From Solidesulfovibrio carbinoliphilus subsp. oakridgensis (GTDB taxonomy: Bacteria; Desulfobacterota; Desulfovibrionia; Desulfovibrionales; Desulfovibrionaceae), in the NCBI RefSeq assembly GCF_000177215.2, contig NZ_CM001368.1, forward strand, positions 3,930,125 to 3,994,124: DNA of 64,000 nt. The letters run 5' to 3'. The translations under genes and the position numbers were made by a program. The notes under the pieces are model-generated. The model had not been told where the DNA came from. It saw nothing but the letters and a program-made list of their open reading frames with translations, and searched no databases. This document shows positions 1 to 15,364 of the stretch, in pieces; within the stretch, counting starts at the first letter, position 1; each line of letters begins with the position of its first letter.

Positions 1-1428
<1,428 letters not shown>

Positions 1429-1477
1429 TTTTTGCCAAACAACGAATCCCATCCCTTATTTTAACTTATATATTTGT

Positions 1478-1592
1478 CCTGGTGGTCACAGAGGAGGGGG
1501 TACACCCGAACCCATTCCGAACTCGGAAGTTAAGCCCTCCATCGCCGATGATACTGCGTACTCTTGCGTGGGAAAGTAGGTCGCCGCCAGGG
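1478..1592 (+). rRNA. rrf: 5S ribosomal RNA
   Basis: This stretch of about 115 bases has the usual 5S features. The ends CCTGGTGG and CCGCCAGG pair as the terminal stem, and the interior contains ACCCGAACCCATTCCGAACTCGG, the conserved 5S core (written here as a landmark in two overlapping parts: ACCCGAACCC and CCGAACTCGG). It lies about 50 bases after 23S rRNA and belongs to the same rRNA operon. A strong terminator follows at once. Confidence 0.96.
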
Positions 1593-1600
1593 CTCTTTTC

Positions 1601-1649
1601 AAAACCCGAAGGCCCGTCTGCAAAAACAGACGGGCCTTCGGGTTTTTTT
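1601..1649 (+). terminator. rRNA operon terminator
   Basis: A near-perfect hairpin with arms of about 18 bp (AACCCGAAGGCCCGTCTG and its complement) has a short A-rich loop and is followed by a run of seven T. It sits nine bases after the 5S gene, so it ends the rRNA operon. Confidence 0.95.
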
Positions 1650-1690
1650 ATGCCCAAAATTCAAACAGAAAGATCCCCACAACGTCCATA

Positions 1691-1720
1691 AAAAAGTCCC
1701 CGCCGAAGCGGGGACTTTTT
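1691..1720. terminator. bidirectional terminator between rrn and purDE
   Basis: The sequence AAAAAGTCCCCGC-CGAA-GCGGGGACTTTTT is a hairpin with an A run on one side and a T run on the other, so it can work in both directions. It separates the rightward rRNA operon from the leftward purD-purE genes and lies about 80 bases past the purE stop. Confidence 0.9.
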
Positions 1721-1802
1721 GCAGCGTGGTTCCGGACGCGACGTCCGATTTCTTCCCGTGCGGCGGCAGGATGGCTGCCTGCGCGGCAGCTCCATCCTTC
1801 GC

Positions 1803-2297
1803 TTATGACTGGCCGAGCTTGGAAGCGGCGGTTTCCACGTCCCGGACAAAGCCTTCGCGGGAGGCCCGGATGCGGGTGGCCAGTTCGGGGTCGGCCAGGG
1901 CCAGGATGGAGGCCGCCAGCCAGGCGGCGTTTTTGGCCCCGGTCACGTCCAGGGCCACGGTCGCGACCGGGTAGCCCGGCGGCATCTGCACCGTGGCCAA
2001 CATGGCGTCCAGGCCGCCAAGGGCCGAACCCGAGGTGGAAAGGGGCACGCCGATGACGGGCTTGAGGGTCCGGGCCGACACGGCTCCGGCCAGGTGGGCG
2101 GCCAGGCCGGCGGCGCAGATGAAGACCTGGCAGCCGGCATCCTCGCACTCCCGGATGAGACGTTCGGTCCGCTCGGGGGTGCGGTGGGCCGAGGTCACGG
2201 TGAAGAGGTGGTCGATGCCAAGCGAGGTCAGGACCTTGGAAGCGGGCCGCATCTTCTCCTCGTCGGAGATGGAACCGATGAAAATCGCTACGCGCAT
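1803..2297 (-). CDS. purE: N5-carboxyaminoimidazole ribonucleotide mutase / AIR carboxylase PurE
   Basis: PurE carries out the carboxylation step that makes CAIR in de novo purine synthesis (cytoplasm). The 164 residues match the family length. GSISDEEKM (8-16) and SAHRTP (36-41) are the phosphate- and nucleotide-binding signatures, followed by the family-typical AAGLAAHLAG, VIGVPL and VQMP segments. The start has a good ribosome-binding site (GGAGG). Its ATG shares one base with the purD stop (TAATG), so the two genes are translationally coupled. No purK lies nearby, so sequence alone does not tell whether this is the mutase (class I) or the direct carboxylase (class II). Confidence 0.95.
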   Translation of the reverse strand: MRVAIFIGSISDEEKMRPASKVLTSLGIDHLFTVTSAHRTPERTERLIRECEDAGCQVFICAAGLAAHLAGAVSARTLKPVIGVPLSTSGSALGGLDAMLATVQMPPGYPVATVALDVTGAKNAAWLAASILALADPELATRIRASREGFVRDVETAASKLGQS

Positions 2298-3577
2298 TAT
2301 TTTTCCTCCCGCAGGATGCCTTTTTGTCCGATGTCACGACGGTAAAACGCGCCCTTGAAGCCGACTTTGGCGCAGGCCGCATAGGCCGCCGCCTGGGCCG
2401 CGGCCAGATCGCTCCCTCGGGCCGTGACGCCGAGCACCCGGCCCCCGGCCGTGACGAGCCGGTCGCCGTCGAGGCGCGTGCCGGCCTGGAAGACCTTGAC
2501 GGCGGGGTCGGCCTCGGCCGCCGCGATGCCGGTGATGGCCATGCCCTTGGGATAGTCGCCGGGATAGCCCGGGGCGGCCATGACCACGCACAGCGCGCTG
2601 TCGGTGGACCAGCGGACCAGATCCGGGGTCAGGCTGCCGCCCCGGCAGGCCATGAAAATGGCCGGCAGGTCGCTTTCCAGGCGAAAAAGCAGCGGCTGGC
2701 ACTCCGGGTCGCCGAAACGGACGTTGTATTCGAGGACCTTGGGGCCGGCGGCGGTCATCATGAGGCCGGCGTAGAGGATGCCGGTGAAGGGGTGGCCGCG
2801 CTTTTCCATTTCCCGCAGGATGGGGTGGATAACCAGATCCATGGTGGCGGCGTAGCGGTCCGGCGGCAGGACCGGGGCCGGGCAGTAGGCGCCCATGCCG
2901 CCGGTGTTGGGGCCGGTGTCGCCGTCGAAGACGGCCTTGTGGTCCTGGCAGGCGGTCATGGGCACGGCGTTTTTGCCGTCGCAAAAGGCCAGGAACGAGG
3001 CCTCCTCGCCGACGAGGGCCTCTTCGACCACCACGGTGGCTCCAGCCTGGCCGAAGGCGCCTTTGACCATGGCCTCGTCAATGGCGGCCAGGGCCTCGTC
3101 CGTGGTCAGGGCCACGGTGACGCCCTTGCCGGCGGCCAGGCCGTCGGCCTTGACCACGAGGGGGGCTCCGATTTTCTCGACGTAGGCCCGGGCGGCCCGG
3201 GCGTCGGTGAAGGTCTCGTAGGCCGCGGTCGGCACGCCGGCGGCGGCCATGACTTCTTTGGCAAAGGCCTTGCTGCCCTCGAGGCCCGAAGCGTAGGCGT
3301 CCGGGCCGAAACAGGCGATGCCGGCCGATTCCACAGCATCGCGAAGGCCGGCCACAAGCGGCGCTTCCGGACCGGCGACCACGAGGTCGATGCCCCGGTC
3401 CTTGGCCAGGGCCACAAGCCCGGGCACGTCCGTGTCGGATACGGCGACGTTTTCGCCGATGCCGGCCGTGCCGCCGTTGCCCGGGGCGGCCAGGATGGCT
3501 GAAACGTCCGGGCTTTTGACAAGGGTATGGGCCAGGGCGTGTTCCCGGCCCCCCGAGCCGACCACCAGTATGCGCAT
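2297..3577 (-). CDS. purD: phosphoribosylamine-glycine ligase PurD
   Basis: This ATP-grasp enzyme joins phosphoribosylamine and glycine to form GAR, the second step of purine synthesis. The 426 residues are the usual length. The N-terminus MRILVVGSGGREHAL is the classic PurD start, VKADGLAAGKGV is the ATP-grasp P-loop region, and GPNTGGMGAY is the family signature. An open frame extends 50 codons further upstream, but the ATG at 3577 has the ribosome-binding site (GAGGAG) and the conserved N-terminus, so I chose it. It is the first gene of a purD-purE pair; I saw no clear promoter in the 195 bases before the neighbouring chemoreceptor gene. Confidence 0.97.
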   Translation of the reverse strand: MRILVVGSGGREHALAHTLVKSPDVSAILAAPGNGGTAGIGENVAVSDTDVPGLVALAKDRGIDLVVAGPEAPLVAGLRDAVESAGIACFGPDAYASGLEGSKAFAKEVMAAAGVPTAAYETFTDARAARAYVEKIGAPLVVKADGLAAGKGVTVALTTDEALAAIDEAMVKGAFGQAGATVVVEEALVGEEASFLAFCDGKNAVPMTACQDHKAVFDGDTGPNTGGMGAYCPAPVLPPDRYAATMDLVIHPILREMEKRGHPFTGILYAGLMMTAAGPKVLEYNVRFGDPECQPLLFRLESDLPAIFMACRGGSLTPDLVRWSTDSALCVVMAAPGYPGDYPKGMAITGIAAAEADPAVKVFQAGTRLDGDRLVTAGGRVLGVTARGSDLAAAQAAAYAACAKVGFKGAFYRRDIGQKGILREEK

Positions 3578-3772
3578 GCGCGTCTCCTCTGAAAATGAAA
3601 AGAAGGGAAGATGCCTCCGGCGGCCGGGGGGCATCATGCCCCCCGGACCCCCTGGATGGGGGAGACGCGGGTCTTGCCGGAAGGAAGTTGCAGTGGGAAA
3701 AATAGCCGGAAATCGGGGGAAAGGCAAACCGGTCCGGGAGGGGGGGGAAGGCTTCCCGGACCGGGGACGGGA

Positions 3773-6109
3773 TCAGGACAGGGCTTTGACCGCGCCGGCT
3801 CCGGAGCCGAGTTCGGCGATCAGCCTGTTGAGTTCCTGGGCTTGACTGGCCACGTCCGACACGGCCTGGGCCGACTGGTTCATGGCCTGGGCCGTTTCCG
3901 CGGCAATGGTGCTGATCGAGTCCACGGCCCGGTTGATCTCGTCGGAGGTGGCGGACTGTTCGTCGGCCGCCGTGGCGATGGAGCGGATCTGGTCCTCGGC
4001 CGCCTCGACCTCGGCCACGATGGCGGCCAGGGCCGCGCCCGACTTCTCGGCCAGGGCCGAGGCCTCGCCGACCCGGTCCACGGCCCGGCCGACGCGCGAG
4101 ACGGCGTCGGCCGTGCCCTGCTGGATGCCGCCGATGGCCTGGCCCACTTCGTGGGTGGCGTGCATGGTCTTTTCGGCCAGCTTGCGCACTTCGTCGGCCA
4201 CCACGGCGAAGCCCCGGCCGGCGTCCCCGGCCCGGGCGGCCTCGATGGCGGCATTGAGGGCCAGGAGATTGGTCTGGTCCGCGATGTCGGAGATGACGTC
4301 GAGGATGGCGCCGATGCCCCGGGCCTGCTCGCCGAGTTGCCGCATGTCGCCGGTCAGGACCTCGGCCTCGTCCCGGACCGCCAGCACGGCGGCCGTCACG
4401 TCCTCGACCAGGCCCGCGCCTTGCCGGGCCTTGTCCCGGGCCTCGCCGGCGCGCCGGGCCGTTTCCGAGGCGTTCTTGGCCACCTCGAGAATGGTGGCGT
4501 TCATCTCTTCCACGGCCGTGGCCGTCTCCTGGACGCGGCCGTTTTGCTCCTCGGCCCCGAGGCTGGCCTGTTCGATCTGGGCCGAAAGCTCCTCCGAGGC
4601 CGAGGCCACGCGGTCGGCCACGGCCGAGGCCTTGGCGGCCGTTTCCGCGATGACCACGTTTTGCCCCTCGATGCAGGTTTTCTGGTCATGGATCTGGGTC
4701 AGGTCCGTCCAGAAGGAAATGGAGCCGAGGAGCTTGCCGTCGAGGTCGTAGAAGGGCGTGGTGTTGACGGCGATGTGCAGCCGGGTGCCGGAGGGCGTCA
4801 CGTAGTCGGTTTCGACGGCCAGGGGCCGGCCTTCCTTGATGGCCCGGTCGGACAGGGTCTCGCGGTTGGGGTCGTCGAAATAGAAGGCTCCGGAGCGGAC
4901 GCCCTTGTAGGTCTCGGGCGGGGCCGTCTTTTCGAGCAGTTGGCAGACCTGCCGGTTGGCCCAGAGCATGGCGAAATCCGGGCCGACGATGCCGCAGGGC
5001 GTGGGAATGCCGTTTAACACCCCCTGGGCGAAGCCGAGCCTGGTTTTGAGCTCGCCGACCATGTGCCGCAGGTGGTCGGCGAAGACAGCCAGTTCCGCCC
5101 GAAACGATCCGTCCAGGCTGGCGGCCATGTCGCCCGAGGCCACCTGCCGGGTAAAGGCGCTCATGGCCAGGAGCGGACGGAGCACCAGCCGGTTGTTCAG
5201 GAGCGTGATGACGGCCACCACCGCCGCGGCCACGGCCAAGCCGATCAGCAGAAGCACGGTGCGCTGGTCCCTGGCCAGGGTCGTCATCTCGTCGGTGTAA
5301 AAGGACATGCACACCAGCCAGCCCGTGGACGGAATCCGGGCCACGGCCATGACCTTGCGCTCCCCTTTCCAGTCGTAGTCAAAGATGCCCTGGCCGGTCC
5401 GCAGGGCCTGCCGGATGAAGTCTTCCTTGGACACGTCCTCAAGGAGGAGCTTTTTGTCCGTGGCATGGGCGATGACCCGGCCGGTGGCGTCGAGCATGAA
5501 GCCGTAGCCGCGCTGGCCGAACCGGATCGGATCGATGGTCGCGGCCGTGAATTCGTTTAGGAGCGGCGAGGCGACCACCCCGCCGATGACCTGGCCGTCC
5601 GGTCCGCGCACGGCCTTGGCCACGACATAGATGAGGGCCTCGCCGCTGGTGGCCTTCATGGCGCTCTTGCTGAAAACCAGATCCCGGCCGCCAAGCACGG
5701 CCTGGGTATAATCCCGATCCAGCCGTTCGCCGCCGGTCAGGTCCTTGCCGTCGGCATTGGCGCCGGCCAGGATCCTGCCTTTGGCGTCGAAAACGAAAAA
5801 GGAGAAATAGTCCTTGAATCCCTTGACGTAATTGCACAACCGTTCCTGGGCCCGGGCCGGCGAGCCGGTAAAGGCCTCGCGGATCGCGTCCTGGGAGGCC
5901 AGGGATTCGACCACCGAGGCGGAAGTGTGCAGATAGACTTCCGCCGTCCTGGCGGTGAGGTTGGCCGCCTCGGACAGGGAGTGGCCCTGCAGGTCCTCGG
6001 CCATGGTCATGGACGAGCGGGAGGCGTAGAGGACCAGGGCGGCGATGCCGGCCAGGACGGACAGGGTGACGGACACGGCCAGGATGGCGTTGATGCCGGC
6101 TTTGCGCAT
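3773..6109 (-). CDS. methyl-accepting chemotaxis protein (Cache-HAMP-PAS-MA), copy 1
   Basis: Membrane chemoreceptor that signals to CheA/CheW. In the 778 residues I see TM1 (about 8-29), a periplasmic dCache-like sensor domain (about 35-285), TM2 (about 290-310), HAMP, a PAS domain (about 370-485, with the NTTPFYD..G and ISFWTDLT motifs) and a long coiled MA domain. The hairpin tip is present ([18 protein letters not shown], about 607-624). I see no CheR/CheB docking pentapeptide at the C-terminus. The start at 6109 has AGGAG five to seven bases upstream; the longer frame upstream is not credible. It is the last of three related receptors on this strand; the ligand is unknown. Confidence 0.94.
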   Translation of the reverse strand: MRKAGINAILAVSVTLSVLAGIAALVLYASRSSMTMAEDLQGHSLSEAANLTARTAEVYLHTSASVVESLASQDAIREAFTGSPARAQERLCNYVKGFKDYFSFFVFDAKGRILAGANADGKDLTGGERLDRDYTQAVLGGRDLVFSKSAMKATSGEALIYVVAKAVRGPDGQVIGGVVASPLLNEFTAATIDPIRFGQRGYGFMLDATGRVIAHATDKKLLLEDVSKEDFIRQALRTGQGIFDYDWKGERKVMAVARIPSTGWLVCMSFYTDEMTTLARDQRTVLLLIGLAVAAAVVAVITLLNNRLVLRPLLAMSAFTRQVASGDMAASLDGSFRAELAVFADHLRHMVGELKTRLGFAQGVLNGIPTPCGIVGPDFAMLWANRQVCQLLEKTAPPETYKGVRSGAFYFDDPNRETLSDRAIKEGRPLAVETDYVTPSGTRLHIAVNTTPFYDLDGKLLGSISFWTDLTQIHDQKTCIEGQNVVIAETAAKASAVADRVASASEELSAQIEQASLGAEEQNGRVQETATAVEEMNATILEVAKNASETARRAGEARDKARQGAGLVEDVTAAVLAVRDEAEVLTGDMRQLGEQARGIGAILDVISDIADQTNLLALNAAIEAARAGDAGRGFAVVADEVRKLAEKTMHATHEVGQAIGGIQQGTADAVSRVGRAVDRVGEASALAEKSGAALAAIVAEVEAAEDQIRSIATAADEQSATSDEINRAVDSISTIAAETAQAMNQSAQAVSDVASQAQELNRLIAELGSGAGAVKALS

Positions 6110-6437
6110 GGAAGGCTCCTTCGATGGAAATGTCCGTCGAAACGGAAAGGCGGGACCGGAGCATGCGGCCCCGGCCGTCCCGCCGTGCGGCTGACGCCTC
6201 CCGCCAAGGGGAGCGTTCGGACATGGCACCGCCTGGCATGACAGCCATCCTCGGGTCCGGAGGGGAAAAATACCGGAGGGCGCGGCGGCACGGCGTGGCA
6301 AGGCACGACGCCCGTGGCCGGGGGGAGGATATCTGGTCGGGCCGGGGTCACGACGGACAATGGCCGGGATGCATACCGGCAAAATGGGAAATAGGCAAGA
6401 AACGATACAGGCTCGGCCGGGTCGGGGCGGACCTGTT
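6110..6437. other. intergenic stretch between chemoreceptor genes 1 and 2
   Basis: These 328 GC-rich bases lack a credible gene. Apart from the ribosome-binding site of the downstream receptor I see no clear promoter, terminator or repeat. The gap suggests that the receptors may be transcribed separately. Confidence 0.6.
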
Positions 6438-8759
6438 TTACGGTGTGTCGGTATTGCGCAGGCCGTCGATGAGGCCGTTTAAGTGCTGGGCCAGCCCGGA
6501 CAGCTCGGTGACGGCCTGGGCCGACTGGGCCATGGCGTCGGCGGTTTCCGAGGCGATGCGGCTGATGGCCTCCACGGCCCGGTTGATCTCCTCGGAGGTG
6601 GCGGACTGCTGTTCGGCGGCCGTGGCAATGGCCCGGACCTGATCCCCGGCGATCTCGACCACGGACACGATTTCGGAGAGGGCCGTGCCCGACCGTTCGG
6701 CCAGCCTGGTCGCCTGGTCCACGGCCGCAGCCGCCTGGTCCACCATGCGCTCGGTGTCGGTGGTCCCCTGGCGCACCGCGGCAATGGCCTCGCCCACATC
6801 CTTGGTGGCGGTGAGCGTCTTTTCCGCGAGCTTTCTGACCTCGTCGGCCACCACGGCGAAGCCGCGTCCGGCCTCGCCGGCCCGGGCGGCCTCAATGGCG
6901 GCATTTAAGGCCAGCAGGTTGGTCTGGTCCGCGATGTCGGAGATGACGCCAAGGACCGCGCCGATGCCGTGGGTCTTCTCCCCGAGTTCGCGCATGTTGT
7001 CCTTGAGCCGCGTGGCCGCGTCGCGGACCGCGCCCACGGCCGCCACCACTTCCGTGACCATGCCCGCGCCCTCGCGGGCCTTCTGCCGGGCCGTTTCCGC
7101 GCCCCTGGCCGTTTCGGCGGCGTTTCTGGCCACCTCCAGGATGGTGGCGTTCATCTCCTCCACGGCCGTGACCGTTTCCTGGACCCGGCCGTTTTGCTCC
7201 TGGGCGCCGTCATTCGCCTCGTCGATCTGGGCGGAGAGTTCCTCGGCCCCCTGGGCCATGCGGTCGGCCACCTGGGTGGCCTCGGACGCAGTCTGGCCGA
7301 TGGCCGCGTTCTGGGCCTCGATGCGGTTTTTCTGGGCCACGAGCCCGGTCAGGTCGTTCCAGAAGACCAGGCAGCCGAGGAGTTCGCCGTCCATGTCGTA
7401 AAAGGGCGTGGTGTCCACGTGCAGGTGGAGCGTTTTGCCGTCGCGGGTGGAAAAGTCGATGTCCAGGGACAGGCTGCGCCGTTCGGTGATGGTCTTGCGC
7501 GACAGGGTTTCGCGGGCCGGATCGCCGTAGAAGAGCTGGCCCGTGTTCTGGCCCTTGGCTGATTCGACGGTGGCGGGCAGGCCGAGCAGGTCGATGACCT
7601 GCTGGTTGATCCACAGGATGCGGCTGTCCGGGCCGACCACGGCGCAGGGGGCCGGGATGCCGGCCAGCACGCCCTGGGAAAAACCGAGCCGGCTTTTGAG
7701 CTCCGCCACCATGCGGCGCAGGTTGGCGGCCAGGGTGCCGAGTTCGAAACGGAAGACGCCCGGCAGCGAAGCCTGCAAATCCCCGGCCGTGATCGCTTCG
7801 GTGAAGCGTTCCACGGCGGCGAGCGGCCGCAGCACCAGGGACCGGTTGGCCAGGGTGATGACCGATACCACCGCGGCCAGCACCAGCCCCCCGATGCCGA
7901 GCAGCATGGTGCGCTGGCCGGTGGCCATGGCCGTCATCTCGGATTCGTAGGCCGTCATGCAGACCAGCCAGCCCGTGGTCGCCACCGGGGCCACGGCCAG
8001 CAGCTTGCGCTCGCCCTTCCAGTCGTAGGCGATGAGGCCTTCTTTCCGGGCCAGGGCCTGTTTGACGAAATCCTGATCGGCCACGTTTTTAAGGAGCATC
8101 TCCTTGTCCACGGCATGGGCGATGACCGTGCCCGAGGCGTCGAGCATGAATCCGTAGCCCCGTTCGCCAAAGCGCAGGGGATCGATGAAGCTCTTGGTGA
8201 AGACGTTCCACTTGGGGCACACGGCCACGCCGCCAAGGAGCCGGCCGTCCGGACCACGCACGGCCTTGGCCACCACGAAAATGAGGGTGTCGCCGCTTCG
8301 GGCGCTCAATATCTGGTCCGTGAACACCAGATCCTGGCCGGCCAGGACATCTTTTACATAACTGCGGTCGGCCCGGCTGCCGCCGGCCATGTCTTCCATG
8401 TTGGCGTTGTACCCGGCCACGACCCGGCCGGTCGTGTCAAAGGCGAAGATGGCCCAGTACTGCCGGTAGCTCTCGATGGAGTTGCGAAACCGGGCCCTGG
8501 CCCGGTCCACGTCGCCGGTGAGGCCGGCCACCACCGCTTCCTGGCCGGCCAGGGCCCGGGCCACGTCGGCCGCGTCGGCCAGATAGAGGTCGAGGGTGCG
8601 GCTCGAAGAGGCGGCCAGCTGGGCCAGCGAGGCCTCCTGGAGCCGGGAGGTGATGGTGAACGAGGAACTGGAGACATAGAGGACGAGGACCGTTACCCCG
8701 GCCAGGACCGAGCCGGCCACAAGCGCGGTGAGGAGCGTGTTGCTGCTGGCCTTTGGCAT
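6438..8759 (-). CDS. methyl-accepting chemotaxis protein (Cache-HAMP-PAS-MA), copy 2
   Basis: Second of three tandem chemoreceptors, 773 residues, with the same layout as its neighbours: TM1 near residues 8-30, dCache-like periplasmic domain, TM2 near 283-305, HAMP, PAS (about 360-475) and MA domain with the conserved tip near 605-625. The start at 8759 has GGAGG at the right distance. The C-terminal part is almost identical in DNA to copy 3 over hundreds of bases, while the periplasmic sensor is clearly different. Ligand specificity has therefore diverged while the signalling part has been kept or homogenised. Confidence 0.94.
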   Translation of the reverse strand: MPKASSNTLLTALVAGSVLAGVTVLVLYVSSSSFTITSRLQEASLAQLAASSSRTLDLYLADAADVARALAGQEAVVAGLTGDVDRARARFRNSIESYRQYWAIFAFDTTGRVVAGYNANMEDMAGGSRADRSYVKDVLAGQDLVFTDQILSARSGDTLIFVVAKAVRGPDGRLLGGVAVCPKWNVFTKSFIDPLRFGERGYGFMLDASGTVIAHAVDKEMLLKNVADQDFVKQALARKEGLIAYDWKGERKLLAVAPVATTGWLVCMTAYESEMTAMATGQRTMLLGIGGLVLAAVVSVITLANRSLVLRPLAAVERFTEAITAGDLQASLPGVFRFELGTLAANLRRMVAELKSRLGFSQGVLAGIPAPCAVVGPDSRILWINQQVIDLLGLPATVESAKGQNTGQLFYGDPARETLSRKTITERRSLSLDIDFSTRDGKTLHLHVDTTPFYDMDGELLGCLVFWNDLTGLVAQKNRIEAQNAAIGQTASEATQVADRMAQGAEELSAQIDEANDGAQEQNGRVQETVTAVEEMNATILEVARNAAETARGAETARQKAREGAGMVTEVVAAVGAVRDAATRLKDNMRELGEKTHGIGAVLGVISDIADQTNLLALNAAIEAARAGEAGRGFAVVADEVRKLAEKTLTATKDVGEAIAAVRQGTTDTERMVDQAAAAVDQATRLAERSGTALSEIVSVVEIAGDQVRAIATAAEQQSATSEEINRAVEAISRIASETADAMAQSAQAVTELSGLAQHLNGLIDGLRNTDTP

Positions 8760-9044
8760 GGGAACCTCCGAACGCCGGCTGGGAGGCCTGGGGCTGCCGC
8801 AGGCCAAACGAGGGCCATGGCGCGTGTGGCGGCGTTCCTGCCCGTATTTTTAGAGAAGCGGTCCGATTTTACCGGACAATCACGAATTGTGGCAACCAAA
8901 AAAGCGCGGGCACGACAAAAGACCGGCCCGGGCTTGGAGCCGGGCCGGGCACGAGAGGGGGCTTGGCCGCGAAATCCGCTTTCCGGATGCCGCGGCCCGG
9001 ACTGGCAGAGGGTGGCGGGCGGAGGGAATGGGCCGCCGGCCTTT

Positions 9045-11378
9045 TCAGGCGGAAAGGGCCTCCTGCCCGCCGTTTGCCCGGATTTCGGCCACCAGGGCGG
9101 AAAGGCTCTGGGCCTGGGACGCCAGTTCGGCGACGGCCTGGGCCGACTGGGCCATGGCGTCGGCGGTTTCCGAGGCGATGCGGCTGATGGCCTCCACGGC
9201 CCGGTTGATCTCCTCGGAGGTGGCGGACTGCTGTTCGGCGGCCGTGGCGATGGCCCGGACCTGGTCTCCGGCGATCTCGACCACGGACACGATCTCGGAG
9301 AGGGCCGCGCCCGACCGTTCGGCCAGCGTGGTCGCCTGGTCCACGGCCGCGGCCGCCCGGTCCACCATGCGCTCGGTGTCGGTGGTCCCCTGCTGGATGC
9401 CGGCAATGGCCTCGCCCACTTCCTTGGTGGCGTGCATGGTTTTTTCGGCCAGCTTTCGCACCTCGTCGGCCACCACGGCGAAACCGCGTCCGGCCTCCCC
9501 GGCCCGGGCGGCCTCGATGGCGGCATTTAAGGCCAGCAGGTTGGTCTGGTCCGCGATGTCGGAAATGACGCCGAGGACCGCGCCGATGCCGTGGGCCTGC
9601 TGGCCAAGTCCCCGCATCTTGTCCTTGAGGGCTGCGGCGGCGTCGCGCACCGTGCCCACGGCCGCCACCACTTCCGTGACCATGTCCGCGCCCTCGCGGG
9701 CCTTTTGCCGGGCCGCTTCGGCCCCGGTCGCGGTGTCGCCGGCGTTTCGAGCCACCTCCAGGATGGTGGCGTTCATCTCCTCCACGGCCGTGACCGTTTC
9801 CTGGACCCGGCCGTTTTGCTCCTGGGCGCCGTTATTCGCCTGTTCGATCTGGGCCGAGAGCTGCTGCGAGGCCGAGGCCATGCGGTCCGAGGTCAGGGAG
9901 GCCTTGTCTGCGGTTTCGGCCATGAGCGCGTTCTGGGCGGCGATGCGGGCCTGCTGCGCGTGGATTTCGGTCTGGTCGGTCCAAAACGAGATGGAGCCGA
10001 GCAGTGTGCCGTCCATGTCGAAAAACGGCGTGCTGATGACGCTGATGTAGAGCGTCTTGCCCGAGGGGGTGACGTATTCGTTTTGCATGGTCAAGGCCTG
10101 TGTTTCCCGCAGTGCCCGGTCCGAGCAGGTCTCGCGCGAGGCGTCGCCGAGGTAGAAGAGCCCGGATTTCTGGCCCTTGAAGGTCTCGGGCGGGGCGGTC
10201 TTCTCAAGCAGGTCGCAGATGTGCCGGTTGGCCCAGAGCATGGTGCAGTCCGGGGCCACGATGCCGCAGGGGGTGGGAATGCCGTTCATGACCCCTTCGG
10301 CGAAGCCGAGCTTGGTCTTGAGTTCTCCGACCATGCGTTCGAGGTTTTTGGCCAGCCCGGCCAGCTCGAAGCGGAACCGGCCCGACAGCCGGGCGCCGAG
10401 GTCGCCGCCGGCGACCTTTTCGGTGAACTGGCGGATGGCCGCCAGCGGGGCGAGAACCATGACCCGATTGAAGATGGTGATCAGGACCGCCACGGCCACG
10501 AGCACGAACAGGCCGACGCCGATCAGGATGTTGCGCTGTCCGGCGGCCAAGCCTGACATGTCCGCCTCGGCGGCGGTCATGCAGACCAGCCAGCCCACGG
10601 CGGGCACTTCGGCCACGGCCATGTATTTCTGTTCGCCCTTGTAGGTGTAGGTCACGAGGCCGTTTTTGGTCTGCAGGGCCTTGTCCGAGATGGTCCGGTC
10701 GGCCGGGGTCGACAGGAGCAGGCTCTTGTCCAGGGGATGGGCCAGAATCATCCCCTCGGAGTCGATCATGAATCCGTAGCCGGCCTGGCCGAACCGGATC
10801 GGGTCGATGAATTTCTTGGTGAAGTTGTTCCAGGCCGGGCAGACGATCACGACGCCGCGCGTCTTGCCGGCGGCATCGCGCACGGCATGGGCCGCTACGA
10901 AAATAAGATCGCCGGTGCTTTTGCTCTTGAGCACCTTTTTGTCCAAGTAGGACTCCTGTCCTCCCATGATGGCCTTGAAGTAGTCGCGGTCGGCGTAGCT
11001 GGTGGGCTGGATTTGCCCGGACTTGGTGGTTCCGGCCACGGACTTTCCGTCTGGCCCGATGATCACGGCCGACTGCAGGATGCTCGATTTGGCGACATAG
11101 GAAGTGAGCATGCTCTGCGCATGTTCGGGCGTGCCGCCGAGGGCCTGGAGGACCACGGGGAGGTTGGCCAGGTTCTCGACCTCGTCCCGGGCGTTTTCGA
11201 TATAAAGGTCCAGGATGCTGACCGTGCTTTTCGCGGTCTGTTGCAGGGCGGATTCCTGCAGGCTGGTCGTGATGTCGTGGGTTGACATTGCGGTGTAGAC
11301 GATGATGGCCGCGATGCCGATAAACAGTGAAACAACGACGGCGAGCGTCAATACCGAGTTGAGGCCGATCCGGCGCAT
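9045..11378 (-). CDS. methyl-accepting chemotaxis protein (Cache-HAMP-PAS-MA), copy 3
   Basis: First-transcribed of the three tandem chemoreceptors, 777 residues: TM1 (about 8-30), dCache-like sensor, TM2 (about 283-304), HAMP, PAS (about 365-480, PAS core close to copy 1, for example the PPETFKG/PPETYKG segment) and MA domain with tip near 600-620. The start ATG at 11378 has AGGAGA upstream; the longer frame in front of it is AT-rich non-coding DNA. The PAS is closer to copy 1 and the MA tip region closer to copy 2, which points to past recombination among the copies. Confidence 0.94.
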   Translation of the reverse strand: MRRIGLNSVLTLAVVVSLFIGIAAIIVYTAMSTHDITTSLQESALQQTAKSTVSILDLYIENARDEVENLANLPVVLQALGGTPEHAQSMLTSYVAKSSILQSAVIIGPDGKSVAGTTKSGQIQPTSYADRDYFKAIMGGQESYLDKKVLKSKSTGDLIFVAAHAVRDAAGKTRGVVIVCPAWNNFTKKFIDPIRFGQAGYGFMIDSEGMILAHPLDKSLLLSTPADRTISDKALQTKNGLVTYTYKGEQKYMAVAEVPAVGWLVCMTAAEADMSGLAAGQRNILIGVGLFVLVAVAVLITIFNRVMVLAPLAAIRQFTEKVAGGDLGARLSGRFRFELAGLAKNLERMVGELKTKLGFAEGVMNGIPTPCGIVAPDCTMLWANRHICDLLEKTAPPETFKGQKSGLFYLGDASRETCSDRALRETQALTMQNEYVTPSGKTLYISVISTPFFDMDGTLLGSISFWTDQTEIHAQQARIAAQNALMAETADKASLTSDRMASASQQLSAQIEQANNGAQEQNGRVQETVTAVEEMNATILEVARNAGDTATGAEAARQKAREGADMVTEVVAAVGTVRDAAAALKDKMRGLGQQAHGIGAVLGVISDIADQTNLLALNAAIEAARAGEAGRGFAVVADEVRKLAEKTMHATKEVGEAIAGIQQGTTDTERMVDRAAAAVDQATTLAERSGAALSEIVSVVEIAGDQVRAIATAAEQQSATSEEINRAVEAISRIASETADAMAQSAQAVAELASQAQSLSALVAEIRANGGQEALSA

Positions 11379-11996
11379 GGGGTTTCTCCTTTTTCGAAAG
11401 AAATGGTCATGCTGTCTTTGTCTGTGCAGGCGAAAGGACGCCGTATTTTCAAGCGTTGAGATGGAAAAATAATGGCACATCCCCATGTTGAGGATATTAA
11501 AATGTTTCTCTATACTTTATTTTCAATATGACGGAGCGCGGTCAAGCCTCAGACCACAGGTTCCGAAAGAGGATTGCATCCGACTTTAGTGGCAAGGGCC
11601 AGGGTTTGTCCAGTGGACAACGGAGAAAGAAACGTCTGCCCCTCGCTGTTTGGACCCGGGACGAGGCGGACAGCGTTGCCGTTTTCGCGCAACGCATAAG
11701 GGCAGGACAGGGAAGGGCGGAAGAGTTTTTTGTGAAAAAAATGGCGACTCGTGTGGCCTTCTGTAAAAAACAGGATCCTCTTCTTTACAGAAAAATAATG
11801 ATTCAGAGTGTTGGTCTCGAAATTCGTAGGCACGAATGGGGAGAACGCGACACCGGCAAGGGCGGGAGGGCAAGGCGAAGCGGGGCCGCGCGCCGGAGCG
11901 GCGGAAGGGGCGCGGGGCTGTACAAGGGGGGGAGAGACGGCGTATCAGGAAGATAGCCGTGGTCCCCTCCCGTGGAGCACGGCATGGGAGGCCCCC
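11379..11996. other. intergenic region between chemoreceptor 3 and a small membrane protein gene
   Basis: About 620 bases without a credible gene. The left 150 bases are AT-rich and should hold the leftward promoter for the chemoreceptor. The rest contains open frames on both strands, but they have no ribosome-binding site and unlikely composition. I recognise no RNA gene here. Confidence 0.55.
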
Positions 11997-12191
11997 ATGA
12001 GCAACGGCGTTTTCCTGCTCCTCCTCATCGTCTTCGGCTTCGTCATCCTGGCCTACTTCAACCGGCGGGCCAAGAACTATACGGAGCGCCACGCGGCGCG
12101 CAAAGGCGCCCCGTCCAAGGACGGCGCCGGCAAGGACAACCCCATCGACTACTGGCTGACCGGCAGGCGGGACAAGGACGACGACCTGTAA
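11997..12191 (+). CDS. small single-pass membrane protein
   Basis: This encodes 64 residues: one hydrophobic segment at about 4-20 (VFLLLLIVFGFVILAYF) followed by a basic and then acidic, polar tail. GGGAGG precedes the ATG at a good distance. I do not recognise a family; the layout (short N-terminal anchor, charged cytoplasmic tail) says only that it is a small inner-membrane protein. It stands alone, convergent with uvrA. Confidence 0.7.
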   Translation: MSNGVFLLLLIVFGFVILAYFNRRAKNYTERHAARKGAPSKDGAGKDNPIDYWLTGRRDKDDDL

Positions 12192-12332
12192 GGGGGCCGC
12201 CCCGGCGCGGGATGCGGCAGGCGGCCGTCGTCCTCCGTCCCGCCCGGCCACGATGGTGGCCGGGCCAGGGCAGCCCGACGGCTGAGGGAAGGGGGTCTTG
12301 CCGCCCCGCGTTGCGGAGGTAAGGGTCGGAGC

Positions 12333-15125
<2,793 letters not shown>

Positions 15126-15193
15126 CCATGCCTCCAAGAGCCGTTCGCGGCAAGCACGCAACATAAGCCCGAACGAAGCAAAGGCAAGAGTGT

Positions 15194-15222
15194 TTGACAT
15201 TGCCGGGCCCAAGCGGCATAGG
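15194..15222 (+). promoter_or_regulatory. possible sigma-70 promoter for the U32-like gene
   Basis: TTGACA (15194-15199) is followed after 17 bases by CATAGG (15217-15222). The -35 is perfect and the -10 is poor. It lies in the divergent uvrA/U32-like intergenic region, about 140 bases before the rightward start. Confidence 0.4.
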
Positions 15223-15364
15223 GTTGACCATACTACAGCCTTTTTCCGCCGGACGGGCGGGAGGGGCGACCGGGGAACGTGGAATCCCGATGGTTAACGA
15301 GTGTTCACCTTCTACCGAATGCGCCGCGAGCCCGGCTGGCAAGTGAAGCGGCAAGGAGCGACCC

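Noticed and set aside
11528-11956. A 142-codon rightward frame in the gap before the small membrane gene
   Set aside because: No ribosome-binding site, mixed composition and an Arg/Gly-rich end typical of chance frames.
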